This document shows positions 37,257 to 48,626 of a stretch of 64,000 bases of DNA, one piece after another (the stretch's first letter is position 1; each line of letters opens with the position of its first letter). Source of the stretch: Stromatinia cepivora (lineage: Eukaryota; Ascomycota; Leotiomycetes; Helotiales; Sclerotiniaceae); the NCBI GenBank assembly GCA_014898415.1, contig RCTD01000018.1:1183001-1247000 (forward strand). The letters run 5' to 3'. A program made the translations under genes and the position numbers. The notes under the pieces are model-generated. The model worked only from the letters and a program-made list of their open reading frames with translations. It did not search any database and was not told the DNA's origin.

Positions 37257-38968
37257 CTACAACCTTGGTTCCACCATCCCCCTCCACCCCGCCTCCTGCG
37301 CAATCATCTCTGCCGCCCTCTCCCCAATCGCCAAAACAGTCAACATGGGATTAATCGTCGTCATCGTGGGAAACACCCCCGCATCCGCCACCCTCACCCC
37401 CTTCAACCCCCTAACCTTTAATTTCTCATCACACACACTCATTTTATCATCTGCACTACCCATTTTCGTAGTTCCGGCAGGGTGATACACGGTATGAGCG
37501 ACCTTTCTCCCATACTCGGAAAGTTGTTCGTCGGTCTGGATTTCCGGGCCGGGTGCAACTTCGCGGAGGAGCCAGTTGGAAAATGGAGCTTTTTTTGCGA
37601 TTTCGCGCGCGGCTTTGAGACCGGCGACGATGGTGGCCGCATCGTAGCCTTCGGGGTCGGTGAAGTAGCAGAAATCGAGGGCGGGCTTGACGGAGGGGTC
37701 GGACGAGGTCAGGTAGATGCGACCTCGTGATCTGGGACGGGGAATGTTGGGCGTCATGCAGAAAGCGTTTAGGGGGGCGTCGTAACCTAGACGAGCCGTG
37801 TTGAGACAGAAGGGGATTTGGTAGCAGTGCATCATGATATCTGCGATGGTGCCGTCTGGGAGACCTTTAGGGTTGAGCTCTGGATGGGTGTGGTTTTTGG
37901 CGGCGTTGGGGAGTTCGCGACGGAGGAAAATACCCGCGTCGCTGTCCATGGTTGTTTGTGGTGGGACGGGGGCATTGAGTTCCCACATGATGATGGATTC
38001 TGGGTGATCGATGAGATTTTCTCCTACACCGGGAAGGTCGTGTACGACGGGGATACCGAGGTCTTTGAGTTGTTGGGCGGGGCCGACTCCAGAGAGTAGC
38101 ATGAGACGACAGGTATCGACTGCGCCAGCACAGAGGATAGTTTCGGTCTTGGGGGAGACGGTGAGTCTCTCACCAGATTTCAAGGTTACGTTTACGCTCT
38201 TGACGGTTTTGTTGGAGTCGAGGTTCAATTTGCTGACCCAGGTATTGGTGAGAATGATCAAATTTGGTCGACTCTCGGCCCCTCGGAGAATTGGGTGAAT
38301 GTAAGCGACAGAGGCGGAACTTCTTCGTCCATCATCTGGATTGTAGGATACTGAGAAGAAACCTACTCCTTGTTCGAGAGCACCCTTTTCACGAATCTCA
38401 TGGTTGAAATCATGAATGATGGGAATGTCCATGGCAGTAGAGCAAGATTGAATCCAATCTTTGCAAATTTGATTTCTGTGGCGTGGATGAACTGGGTTGG
38501 TTTGGTTGCGGAGGTTATCAATGAGCCGCATCATGGTCTTGAATCCCCATCCTTTGCATCCTAAACTCTCCCAAATTTGACAATCATACTCGAATGGACG
38601 GAATGATATCAGGGTATTGTGGGAAGAGCAACCTCCAAGAACCTTAGCACGTGAGTGTCTAATGTATGAGTTTCCTATTTTCGGTCAGCATCAATTCCAA
38701 TTGCTCTCAGAAGATCATAGTCACCATTTGGTTGTTCTGTGGTTCCATAATCATAATCCAAATCCCCACCAAGTAATGTGAGCCATTCCTTGAGCTTCAA
38801 TACTTTATCATTATTGAAATCACTTGGACCACCCTCAATCATAAGAATCTTCTTATTGGGTAAATATTCGGAAAGTCTGCTAGCAATGACACATCCTGCC
38901 GTTCCACCTCCAACAATGACATAGTCAAAGTCATTGACTTGTGATGATGATAAAAGATCGGTAGTCAT
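37257..38968 (-). CDS. GMC-family oxidoreductase, probable choline oxidase/dehydrogenase
   Basis: Exons (minus) 38968-38725 and 38674-37257, separated by a 50-bp intron (GTGACT...ATAG with CTGAC branch site), give about 553 aa. The Rossmann FAD fold begins FDYVIVGGGTAGCVIASRL; then RAKVLGGCSSHNTLISFRP (GMC signature 1). ETILCAGAVDTCRLMLLSG and GVGENLIDHP are further GMC landmarks. The catalytic His is in AHTVYHPAGTTKMGS, and NPMLTVLAIGERAAEMI closes the domain. Choline is inferred as substrate from the neighbour: betaine aldehyde dehydrogenase lies divergently at 40566, and such clustering is known for fungal glycine betaine synthesis (Aspergillus ChoA/BadA). The C-terminus is EPRL, so the last three residues, PRL, fit a PTS1 peroxisomal signal. 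The start at 38968 is the first ATG; an upstream TTG-initiated extension is not needed. Another alcohol substrate cannot be excluded. Confidence 0.88.
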
Positions 38969-39787
38969 CTTGAATACTTTTTGATAAATTTGAATATCCA
39001 AAAGGAGAGGAAGCTATTTAGAAGAAAAGACCTAAAGAAGAAATAAGAATAAATCTATTTGTAATAGTATAATGTAGAAGAAAGTCGTCCTCGGGTAATT
39101 TCTAGGTATTGAGATGATTAGATCCTAGTCAATGGAGGGGCTGGAAGTGGACTCTTGAATCGATCGAGGTTATTTAGTATGAGGCGGTATAAAATGAAAA
39201 TAAAGATGATCGAAGAGGGTCTCTCTGGGGTTGAATTACTTGAGTAGTATGTAAAATGTTAAATGATAGATAAAATTGCCAAGTAGGGAAAGAGAGCGCG
39301 TGGTCTTGGATGGTTTCCCGATTATTGATTATTGATTATTACTTGAGGATGACTTTTATGAAATGACGGTGAAGATAAATCAAGATGATCGATCGATAGT
39401 GAGAAAATATATGAAGTAGGTAAGAGTTTTTTTTTTTGAAAATAAAAAAAAATAAAAAAAAATAAAAAAAAATTAAGAATATATAGTATAGCCTTAAGAA
39501 ACTAAACTTCCTAGTAAATGTTTAGAGTTCTGAGTCTTTACCTTACCAAGGATCAAATCAATAACTAGGTACCAGGTAATTAAAAGACTAAAAACCGTGA
39601 ATTGACCTTTTGGTATGAAAGAGATTGGATCATAGAATGAATCATCTTCTTTTATATTTGTACAACCAAGTCAGGGACACTTTTCTGACTCTCATAATCT
39701 CAATTGTTTAGGAAATCATGAATCATCAAATTATATCTCTAGAACAAACACCTCAAGAAGAGACTTACGGAATATTAATTGAATAGA

Positions 39788-39881
39788 ATGAGTATAATGA
39801 ATATAATGAATATAATGAATATAATGAATATAATGAATATAATGAATATAATGAATATAATGAATATAATGAATATAATAA
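39788..39881. repeat. AATATAATG nonamer tandem repeat
   Basis: About ten nearly perfect head-to-tail copies read directly, ending in AATATAATAAATAG. Confidence 0.93.
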
Positions 39882-39950
39882 ATAGATATGATATCGAACA
39901 ATCAATCAATCAATCATACAAAGGAAATTCTAACTGATGACTGATCGATG

Positions 39951-40007
39951 GGAGTGAAAGGAGTGAAAGGAGTGAAAGGAGTGAAAGGAGTGAAAGGAGT
40001 GAAAGGA
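39951..40007. repeat. AGTGAAAGG nonamer tandem repeat
   Basis: About six perfect copies. Each unit contains GTGAAA, and the array lies about 560 bp before the aldehyde dehydrogenase start. Confidence 0.92.
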
Positions 40008-40565
40008 TCTTTTCCTCTGATGTCGTTTAGTGTAACTTGAATTAAATTAAAATAGGTTTAGTTCTTGTAAGCCTTTTCCGGGGACTGAAACATTTTGACC
40101 AATAATAACTTCAAAATGACGACAACCCTGGTCAATCATCGTCATTGCCAAATGAAGTGAGTTTTTCCCTACGACTATAATCTACCTAATTGATTTCCCG
40201 TATTCGGTATTCCGCTCGGTACCTTCCACAATCGATCCTCTTTCTGGTCCGACATTCCGCGATATCTGGAAGAGTTTCCTTCTTTTTTTTACCATCAAAT
40301 TTGTTACCCATTTTTCTCACTCCACATAAACACGAGTAAGCCTCAATTAGTATTGGTGTCAAGGCTGAATCAGTCCGTCGCTTCTTATTAGCTACCGAGA
40401 CACCAAGACACCAAGATACCAAGGGTGTTCGGTTTCTTCGAGACCCATTTGCTCTTTACCTCTCGTCATTGTATGGTATCATTCCAAGGCTTTCATTGGT
40501 GAAAAGAGTGAAGACTGAAAGTCATTGAATACTAGAATATTGATTATTAAAACTTGCCTTCCAAA

Positions 40566-42065
40566 ATGTCTACATACGCAGAACAACCGCTTTACTATGA
40601 TGGCAAAGTTCAACAAGCAACCTCTAAAGAAACATTTACCACAGTCAACCCCGCCACAGGAAAATCTCTAGCAAATGTACAAAAGGCATCACCATCAGAT
40701 ATCGATTCCGCTGTAGCTTCGGCACGAAAAGCATTTCCATCATGGTCACAGACACCACCAATTGTCCGCTCCCGAATCCTTCTCAAAGCCGTCCAGATAC
40801 TTCGCGAACGAAATGATGAAATAGCCAAGGTGGAAACACACGATACAGGCAAGGCGTATTCGGAAACTAGCGCAGTCGATGTCATTACTGGAGCAGATGT
40901 ACTGGAATACTTTGCGAACCTAGTTGCAAGTGGCGGAATGAATGGAGAAACCACACAATTGAGACCAGATGCATGGATATATACCAAAAAGGAAGCTTTG
41001 GGAGTATGCGCCGGTATTGGAGCTTGGAACTACCCAATTCAAATCGCATTATGGAAATCGGCGCCTTGCTTAGCAGCCGGAAATTGTATGGTCTATAAGC
41101 CATCTGAAGTAACTCCTTTGCATGGCCAAATTCTCGCACAAGTGTATGCAGAAGCTGGAGTCCCCCCGGGAGTTTTCAATATCGTACATGGAGATGGATC
41201 AGTAGGAGGATATTTGACCGCCCATCCAGGTATTGCCAAAGTAAGTTTTACAGGTCAGGTCTCAACGGGTCAAAAGGTGGCTGCTGGCGCAGCTGGTGGT
41301 ATGAAATATGTTACCATGGAGTTGGGCGGTAAAAGTCCTCTCATTATCCTCCCAGATACCGACCTTGAAAATGCTGTCGATGGAGCTATGATGGCCAACT
41401 TTTACTCCACCGGCCAAGTCTGCACAAACGGTACCCGAGTTTTTGTACACGAAAGTATGAAATCGGCATTCGAAAAACGTCTTCTCGAAAAGATGGAATA
41501 TATCAGAGCCTTGGAGCCAATGGATGCCAACAGTAATTTCGGACCCCTCGTTTCAGAAATCCATCAAAAGAAAGTCCTCAACTACATACAACACGGAATC
41601 GAAAACGATAAAGCAAAACTCCTCTACGGTGGCCCGGAAAAGCCAACCAACATCCCCAGCGGTCACGAATCCGGCTTCTGGGTTCGCCCTACCATCTTCA
41701 CAAATTGCACAGATGACATGCTCATCACCCGCGAAGAAATCTTCGGTCCAGTCCTCTGCATCCTTAGCTATTCCACCACAGAAGAAGTCATCCGTCGTGC
41801 CAACGATACAAAGTTAGGATTAGCAGCCGGTGTCTTCGGAAAGAATATAAACCAATGTCATGAAGTGATTGGACAGATAGAGGCAGGTATAACATGGATC
41901 AATACATGGGGCGAAAGTCCCGCGGAGATGAGCGTAGGAGGTTGGAAGATGAGTGGTGTTGGTGTTGAAAATGGGAGGAGAGGGTTAAATGCTTGGGTTA
42001 GGGAGAGGAGTACTTTGGTACAGAATGGTGGTGGAGAGGTGGGAAGCGTTTTTTGTAAATTGTGA
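40566..42065 (+). CDS. Betaine aldehyde dehydrogenase
   Basis: A single exon of 499 aa from the ATG at 40566; upstream codons including an in-frame TTG are ignored. Aldehyde dehydrogenase superfamily landmarks: GAWNYPIQIALWKSAPCLAA, GNCMVYKPSEVTPL, KVSFTGQVSTGQKVA. The general base is E252 in MELGGKSPL and the nucleophile is C286 in STGQVCTNG. REEIFGPVLCILSY and INTWGESPAEMSVGGWKMSG follow. The WKSAPCLAAGN and CTNGTRVFV wording is typical of BADH/BetB-type enzymes. Reaction: betaine aldehyde plus NAD(P)+ to glycine betaine. It lies divergently from a GMC oxidase that would make betaine aldehyde from choline. The protein ends FCKL; CKL fits the PTS1 consensus, which suggests peroxisomal location like that of several plant BADHs. 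A related aminoaldehyde substrate is possible. Confidence 0.92.
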   Translation: MSTYAEQPLYYDGKVQQATSKETFTTVNPATGKSLANVQKASPSDIDSAVASARKAFPSWSQTPPIVRSRILLKAVQILRERNDEIAKVETHDTGKAYSETSAVDVITGADVLEYFANLVASGGMNGETTQLRPDAWIYTKKEALGVCAGIGAWNYPIQIALWKSAPCLAAGNCMVYKPSEVTPLHGQILAQVYAEAGVPPGVFNIVHGDGSVGGYLTAHPGIAKVSFTGQVSTGQKVAAGAAGGMKYVTMELGGKSPLIILPDTDLENAVDGAMMANFYSTGQVCTNGTRVFVHESMKSAFEKRLLEKMEYIRALEPMDANSNFGPLVSEIHQKKVLNYIQHGIENDKAKLLYGGPEKPTNIPSGHESGFWVRPTIFTNCTDDMLITREEIFGPVLCILSYSTTEEVIRRANDTKLGLAAGVFGKNINQCHEVIGQIEAGITWINTWGESPAEMSVGGWKMSGVGVENGRRGLNAWVRERSTLVQNGGGEVGSVFCKL

Positions 42066-42641
42066 GGAGGTGTGAGTTGGCTGGGCCTACGAGAGTAGAT
42101 ATACATGTTATTTGGGTTTTGAGAATGATACAAAACATAAGAAAAAAGGAAAGGGATTCACTTCAACCATAAGCTTAATGGGCTTAGAATCTAGACTATT
42201 AATTGGTCCACACACACACACATATCAATATCAATATCAATAGATAATCCTTATGACACTAGTCATGCCACAAAACAAAACAAATACCATATTGGAAGAA
42301 TCAAAAGAATATTCTGCACTCACTCACTCGCTCACTCATCTGATATGGATAATAGAGGATAATAGAGGACAACAAGGGAAATGATATATATGTGAGCATA
42401 TCACTATATCAATATATCAATATATTAATTCAAATACACAATACACACATCCCAAATCAAGGGTGAAGAATCTAATGATTAGCAAGCGCATTTATACATT
42501 TATAGATATTCACCTCACAAGACAAGATGTCAAAGAACAGAGATAAAAAAAAAAAAGATAAAAAATACAAAATACAAAAGAAAAAAGATAAAAGAAAATT
42601 TTATTTATTTTTTTTTTTACTTCTACTTTGACAAAGAAAGT

Positions 42642-42642
42642 G

Positions 42643-42671
<29 letters not shown>
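42642..42671. repeat. (CT)n microsatellite
   Basis: Fourteen or so CT units read directly. Confidence 0.9.
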
Positions 42672-42673
<2 letters not shown>

Positions 42674-42732
42674 GTAGGTTATTTCACCCCATTTTTTTCT
42701 TCGCATTTTCGACCCCTTTATCAACGCTTCTG

Positions 42733-42951
42733 CTAGTGTAATGTAGTTTCTCTCATATATTTCTTAACATCGATGTCCCGGGTAGAAATCAATCTCCAAT
42801 ATGGTGAAGAAATTGGAAAAAAGTTTCCGCCATTCTCCTCCCAACGCTTCTCAAATCTTCTCAAATATTCCTTACAAAATTCCTCACTGAACCTCTCAAA
42901 TGTTATGTATGTTTCATACTCACACATCGTGTAATCCTTAACATTCGTCAT
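42733..42951 (-). CDS. Small candidate protein, 72 aa, unknown
   Basis: The frame begins MTNVKDYTMCEYETYITFER and continues with EEFCKEYLRRFEKRWEENGG, then FPISSPYWRLISTRDIDVKK. It is rich in charged and aromatic residues and free of simple repeats, unlike neighbouring chance frames. No family is recognised and no signal peptide is present. It sits tail-side of two larger genes. It could be an isolated small gene, a gene remnant or a chance frame. Confidence 0.3.
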   Translation of the reverse strand: MTNVKDYTMCEYETYITFERFSEEFCKEYLRRFEKRWEENGGNFFPISSPYWRLISTRDIDVKKYMRETTLH

Positions 42952-43166
42952 TCGTAGGTATCATTCGTAGGTATCATTCGTAGGTATCAGGTAATCGTTA
43001 ATCGTTAATTCGTTTTTTAATGGCGTGCACTTCCGCTTGATATTACACAAGGTAAATTTCTCTCGGGGGTACTATGCTACTTAGACATTTGCTTCGATAT
43101 ATTCGTACAGTTATTCTTTTGTGAGTGATTCGTTTTCGGTATTTTGACAGGAGGCAATCGAAATGA

Positions 43167-45397
43167 TTAGGCTGGAGTCACAGGTGCGCTAGGTGCAGCT
43201 AGTGCGATTCGCTGTGCTCTGTTCTCGATCTCTGTGGTGGTTTGATTAGCTTCTTGTTTTATACCTTTATAAGTACCTCGAAAGATCATTGCTCACCTCT
43301 TCTCAATGTCGGATTTGAATGACTACCCTCTATGAAAAATTCTCTAAATGAGCCAAGAAGGTCACTAAAAACGATTAGCTGAGTTTCAACGATCGAGTGA
43401 TGATATACACATATCTGAGGGGCTTACTTGGAACGCATTTCAGCACCTGGATGCATGTTTCTGTACCATTCTAGAAAAAATTCTAGTTCCACCCCACTCG
43501 TAAATTTGATTCGCATCCTCGCGCTCTGGATGTCGGCCGGGTCGACATCTATTTCCTTTTCTGCCCTATACTCTTTCTTTGATCTCGGCCTATAAATCTC
43601 AACTCTGTGATTGTTCAACTGTTTATGAAAAAAGCCACCGAGGATCCAAGAATCATCAATTATCAACTTAGGATATTGTGAGAATTTGTCTTCAGCGCCA
43701 TCATACGGATGCAAGATTTTATTCTTTTGGTGCATTACTTGTAGCCTATAGTTGTGTCCACCGTTCATGCTAGACCAGGTAACAGGGTAGCAGTTAGAAG
43801 GGGCGCCGGCATCATAAGACATGAACTCAATAGAAATAAAAACGAAGGATAGTTTAGCCTCTGCATTGCTAGGTCTGTAGGTAATGGCTACTGGTCGGAT
43901 TGGTTCTAAAATGATGGACCTATTGGCACTGGTTACTCTTCGGGTTGGCTTCTCGACAAGTTTCTTGCGACCAGACAGGGGACTCTTGGTAACCGGACTA
44001 TTATCTGCATTGCTAATTCTTGAAAGATTGGTTGCGCTTCTGCGTGGTTCTTGAGCCCTAGAAATTACCTCGTGCTTGACCTGAATTCGAGTTGGGTTCT
44101 CAGATTTCGGAATTGATAGATCCTCGTACGGTCCTTCCATGTTGATATCCGATGCCTTTCGCTTTGACGGAGTTGCTTTTCTGCCTTTGAAACCGGATCG
44201 TTGAGTCTCTTCCTTCATGTTGGGGGCATTGTCCGGAAGTCTATCCTTGAACAATAATTTCTTGGGGGCACTCTTGAGAGATCTAGTGGTTTGCAACGAT
44301 GCGTGACTACGACCTGCAATTTGAGCGAAGGCAGGTGGGAAGTCCATATAGCCATCGAGTATGGGATCATTGTCCAAAGGCTCCTGTGCATGACCTGGTC
44401 GAATTTTGGAAACTAAAATTGGGGACATGGAACCATTTTGGGGGCATGTTTCACTCGTGACACTAGGGCTATGGTTTCGAACCAAGGTTTTCGTAGAGGA
44501 GAACTTAGTCTTAGCATGGGAATCAAAAGACTCGTCCGAGGCCATGTTTGACAATTGTATTGGTATATGAATGCTCAAAGAACTTCGAGCTTTGGACGCA
44601 TCATTTGTTGAAGGGGTCGGATTGTTCTTGACTGAGGTAGGAGATGAGTCCTCAGTCTTTTGACGCTTGAGTGAGTGATCATCCGAACATTGTTTGGACA
44701 GGATAGATTGAGTTGGAGAAGTTGAGGCATGAGATCCATTCATCGGGGGAGTATCTCCGAGGTCAAATAATGGTTCATCCTTGAGAAGTGGCTGAATTTC
44801 ACTAGGGCTAGCCACAAGATATTGATCCTGAATGACTCTCTCGGCTTGACTTACAGGCGTCGTCGATTCACTAGCCGAACTGACAGGTGGCGTTTCGGCG
44901 GCGGCAGCAGTAGGAACCGAACAAACACATGGTAATACACAGATGGTGTTTCCTTCTCTCAAGCTCTCGGCCATTCTCTGCAAAATATCCTTGGCTTTTC
45001 TTTCGAATTCTTGACTTTGCAAAAGATTCCTGGTATGTAATTTTTGAAGTTTCCTGTAAGATTTGCCGCTCTTCTTGTACAATGCGTGTTCAAGCTCGTC
45101 CCGTTTTTGGGTGTATTCTTTCTCGAGATCTTGGAATTTTTGCATGTATTTCTTGTTGATGAGATTGATTTCCGATTCTTGATCCGAATCTAAGATGGCC
45201 AGAGCATGATGCTTTTGATCTTCCAATTGTGCGACATTGCGATTGTGTTCTCGTAGGTTTTCTTGATCTGCCATGTGATTGATGTTGTTGGCGGCTTTTG
45301 CTTCGCGCTCATTGAATTCTTGAGCGAGAAGTTGCATTTCCCATTGGAATGGATTCGTGTTTTCCATCGTGGGCTTGACTTTGTCGATTCCATCCAT
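43167..45397 (-). CDS. Coiled-coil protein of unknown function
   Basis: Exons (minus) 45397-43428, 43364-43297 and 43231-43167 join in phase to about 700 aa. The ATG at 45397 starts MDGIDKVKPTMEN; the frame upstream (to a TTG at 45577) is judged leader. Residues about 20-150 are charged and heptad-like (QLLAQEFNEREAKAANNIN, QDLEKEYTQKRDELEHALYK), suggesting a coiled coil. A long Ser/Pro/Thr-rich disordered middle follows, with basic patches such as FKGRKATPSKRKAS. The last 200 residues look folded: LSFVFISIEFMSYDAG, YPKLIIDDSWILGGFFHKQL, ARMRIKFTSGVELEFFLEWY. The final two small exons end ALAAPSAPVTPA. I do not recognise the C-terminal domain; a nuclear scaffold or chromatin role is only a guess from the basic motifs. 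Confidence 0.7.
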
Positions 45398-46320
45398 CGT
45401 GAAAGCAAGGATGAAATCAGATGAGGAAAAAGTTGAGTTGAGATAGTAGCAAAAAGCCACTAGAAAGTGCGCGGTTTGTTTTTTTAGGGGGGGGAAGGAG
45501 CGTCTCAGCAATTGGAGAATGCAAAGACACAAAGATGGCGAGGAGGAAGAAAGCTTGTAATCTAAAAAAGGAAGCAACCAGCTTGAAGAAAACCAAATCC
45601 TAAAATATTGTGATCAATCGATCTTGAATTTTTGTGTTGTAAGATGCAAGGAGAAAGTTGTTGTGAAAGGTTTGTTGTGTTATATGATATTTACACATGA
45701 GAAGTGCGTCAAAAATCTCCGCTATCGTGGTGTCATTTTTAAAATTGATCACCCACTTCATCTCATATTTCCATTGGTAAGGCTGAACTTCAAGATTGCA
45801 TTAAAGTAAAGTGAATCTTGGGAAACAACCAGGTAAATCTCCGAGGTACTTGTACTGCCTAGGACCCGACTTCTATTAACTTCGTTCCATTCATTGAACT
45901 TCCCTAATGCCACAATAAGTCATCTTCCATACCCCATTCCATAATTTCAAAGCTTTCCAAAAGAGGTTTTCACATGCAAATAGACCCTCACTGGATTTCA
46001 CAGCCATTTTGAACTGAAGGATGAACCCTTGGAGACTTTTGACTTGAACTCAAGTCTTCAAGATGACCATTGCGTAACCATTATTGTCATCATCAAATAT
46101 TATTGAATCAAATCCCCCAGCGATGATAGCCGCAAGACTTCCATCCACTTTTGGCTTTCAGCATGATTCTTTAAGCATTCCAATAACATCAGTTCATCTG
46201 CGATTCCTGATTTAGAGAGCTTGTCTTGTGTTCACATAGCACCTTTCCCAAAGTCTTTCTCACAGTCATTTCTCTGACAACGGCTTCATTGATATGCTTT
46301 CCACATCAACATTTCGACCT
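45398..46320. other. Intergenic region
   Basis: Likely leader of the coiled-coil gene and the 3' end of the next minus-strand gene. No supportable coding sequence or notable repeat. Confidence 0.5.
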
Positions 46321-47904
46321 TTATAACTTCATCCTCACAATTTTGAAGGGCAAATCTTCTTCCGTTTCCTCATCAAATCCCACTGCCGGTACAACCCTCG
46401 CATTTCTATAACATTATGGAGTCAGTAACTACCAGCCAAGCAAAGATTTATAAGTGAAACCAAGGCCCAATGCTCTTCAAGGAGAGCAAAATCCAGCCCC
46501 CGAAACCAAGCCAAAGAGACTCGCATATAAACTCACCCAACATCAAACCCCCTCCCCACCTCATAAGCCCTCGCCTTACCCCTCCCCCGCGCCTCCTTCG
46601 TCAACTCCCTCAATCCAACCTCAAACCCATCTTTACCCAATCCCCCAACCATCTTCAGCGGTTCCAACAACCTCAATTCATGACTCCAAGCCGGTATCTT
46701 TCTTGGCCAGATAATTGTCGTTCTGAGACTTTTGAGTGATTTCATGGAGCCGATTATCATCCATGTGCGTTCCCAGCGGGGAACATTGTTGCAGGAGGAT
46801 TCGTTGAATACTGAGTGGTAGGTTAGTGATTGGAGAAACGCAATGTAAGAAGAGGGGAAATGGGAATACTGATGAATAGAGTAGGAAAGAAAATAGGGAA
46901 GATGAGACGTGGGGAATGTGGAATCAATCAAAGAATTTATTGTGCTTACGGGAGGAGGTGTCAAAGGAGAAGGAGAGGGCTATAGAGGTGATAGAATCGA
47001 AGCGACGGGGAAGAATTTCGTTGCTGAAGGAGATAAGCGATTCCATGCTGTCGAAATCGAAGGTGTTGGTTGAGTAGAGGAGGGGGATCGCCTCGGAGTA
47101 TCTACAGTTTGTTAGATTTTTGGCTTTATTTCGTTCTTCCATTAATGTTCGAATATTTGACCAAATTAAGGAAAGAAATGAAATAACACCAACACATGGA
47201 GGATAAATTCGAGGAATATATGAAATACAAACATACACCCGTCTACAAACCTGCAGCAACTGAATCAACCCTCCGCTCCCCTCCCCAACTCTCTCGTGCA
47301 CCCCACTACCCCCAAGAATCTTCAAACCCCTACACCCCGCAACCATACACGCATCTTCTCTCCTCGTATCCCCTCCATCCAAGTTTCTCCCATCACATTT
47401 ACAAACAACATGACCCATTTTCGTTTTCCTCCTCACAATATGCAACACCCTCCCGCCAAGCACTCGCTCATAGATCTCCATCCTAACCTCCCTCGGCAAC
47501 ATATCAAAAAACCTACTTCCCCCCTGACCAAAAAACTTCCTCTCCACACGTTCCACCTCACCCTCCTTATTTGCCTCCTCAACTTCAAATCCCATCCCAA
47601 AAACCCCCAGCCCATACCCCTCCCTCGGCGTCAACGGTCTCTCCTTCCTCTTCATTCTCTCACTAACAGACGCTTCTGGTACATAGGACCTGCTCGCCTT
47701 CCCCGTAAACTTATTTTGTTCATACGGCCTCTTGACTGCACTATACGGTTTACTTGGCGAATTATCTGAAGAACGAGAGCCGGGAAGTGCATCGAGAGCT
47801 TTTTGTATGAGGTGAGAAGAAAGACGACGACGTTCTGGACCCCAAAGGTGGTGCCTGGAGGGCGGGAGAAGATCGCGTGGTTTTGTGGACATTGCGGTAT
47901 TCAT
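46321..47904 (-). CDS. DUF7730/F-box-like domain protein
   Basis: Exons (minus) 47904-47237, 47101-46950, 46810-46537 and 46405-46321 join in phase to about 392 aa. The core resembles the large ascomycete family of F-box-like DUF7730 proteins: SRFFDMLPREVRMEIYERVL, then HIVRRKTKMGHVVCK, the QVCRRVYSEAIPLLYSTNTF hallmark formed across the first splice, and SITSIALSFSFDTSS. The N-terminus is basic and disordered. The last exon reads NARVVPAVGFDEETEEDLPF before the stop. The splice donors are GTATGT, GTAAGC and GTGAGT. Start chosen at the MNTAMSTKPRD methionine; the open frame up to 48051 looks like leader. The molecular role of this family is unknown. Confidence 0.72.
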
Positions 47905-48626
47905 GAATTGATATTGTTCTTGTGATATGGTGTTGCTGGTAAATTCACAAAAAGTTCCGTTATGAAAATTACTTACAGATGTAGAGTAAGACGTTGTATA
48001 TATTAGATGTAATATTAATAGATCAAGTGAAGTTGGTGCCAAGTAATTCATTTCATTTGTTCGGAGGGTAAATCGGCACCGGATTCTATTCTTCTCATGG
48101 AAGGAAGGAATGTAACCTTACATGAACGAATCATTTCTTGATATAGAGCCAGGGATAAGCACATCATCTCACTTATTCAGACTCATTGTACGTCAAAGCG
48201 TACATTAACTCACCGCTGGGAGCATAATACGTCGTTGGTTAGCTGACATCCATCGACTGCGAGTATATACATTCATGCACATTACAGTTAACATAAGATG
48301 AGTCGCCTCTCTCCAGCCTGAGAATTAAGTCGATGGCACTTCATACGATTGTAAAATAATTGGTACCACCAATAAGGCGCTGACACAATAGACCGTAAGC
48401 TCTAGCCCCGATAGGGAAAAGTGAGGACAAAAGATGCCCCACGTGACTCATCCGATGCGATGACTTGCAGGCGTCTGAAGAGGCATGGGAGATATCAAAT
48501 AGGGGTACCCAATACCACACCAGGGTACCTTTCAGCAGAAAGAAACCAAAGCTCAAATAGTTCAAGCAAGAATAGTGGAAACATCGATGTAATATAAACT
48601 ACATAGGTATATCGATCGGAATTCGC
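47905..48626. other. Intergenic region
   Basis: Leader of the DUF7730-like gene and 3' flank of the ferric reductase gene. Nothing notable was seen beyond a short minus-strand frame (48341-48565) with no protein-like content. Confidence 0.5.

Larger units (their letters stand above)
38969..40565. promoter_or_regulatory. Divergent promoter region of the choline-betaine gene pair
   Basis: About 1.6 kb between two outward-facing start codons, with no supportable gene. It is AT-rich and holds A8T-type units (39437-39475), about ten tandem AATATAATG nonamers (39788-39881) and six tandem AGTGAAAGG nonamers (39951-40007). A shared regulatory region is inferred from the arrangement only. No known factor site was identified with confidence. 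Confidence 0.5.
42066..43166. other. Intergenic region
   Basis: AT-rich sequence with a CT run (42642-42671), three copies of the 13-mer ATTCGTAGGTATC (42952-42989) and A/T homopolymers. One protein-like small minus-strand frame (42733-42951) is listed separately. Confidence 0.5.

Noticed and set aside
45398..45577. N-terminal extension of the coiled-coil protein
   Set aside because: Would start at a TTG; the sequence (LLRRSFPPLKK and similar) looks like translated leader. The ATG at 45397 is used.
47905..48051. 49-residue extension of the DUF7730-like protein from an upstream ATG
   Set aside because: Content is leader-like and hydrophobic without conserved features; the ATG at 47904 precedes the basic N-terminus common in this kind of protein.
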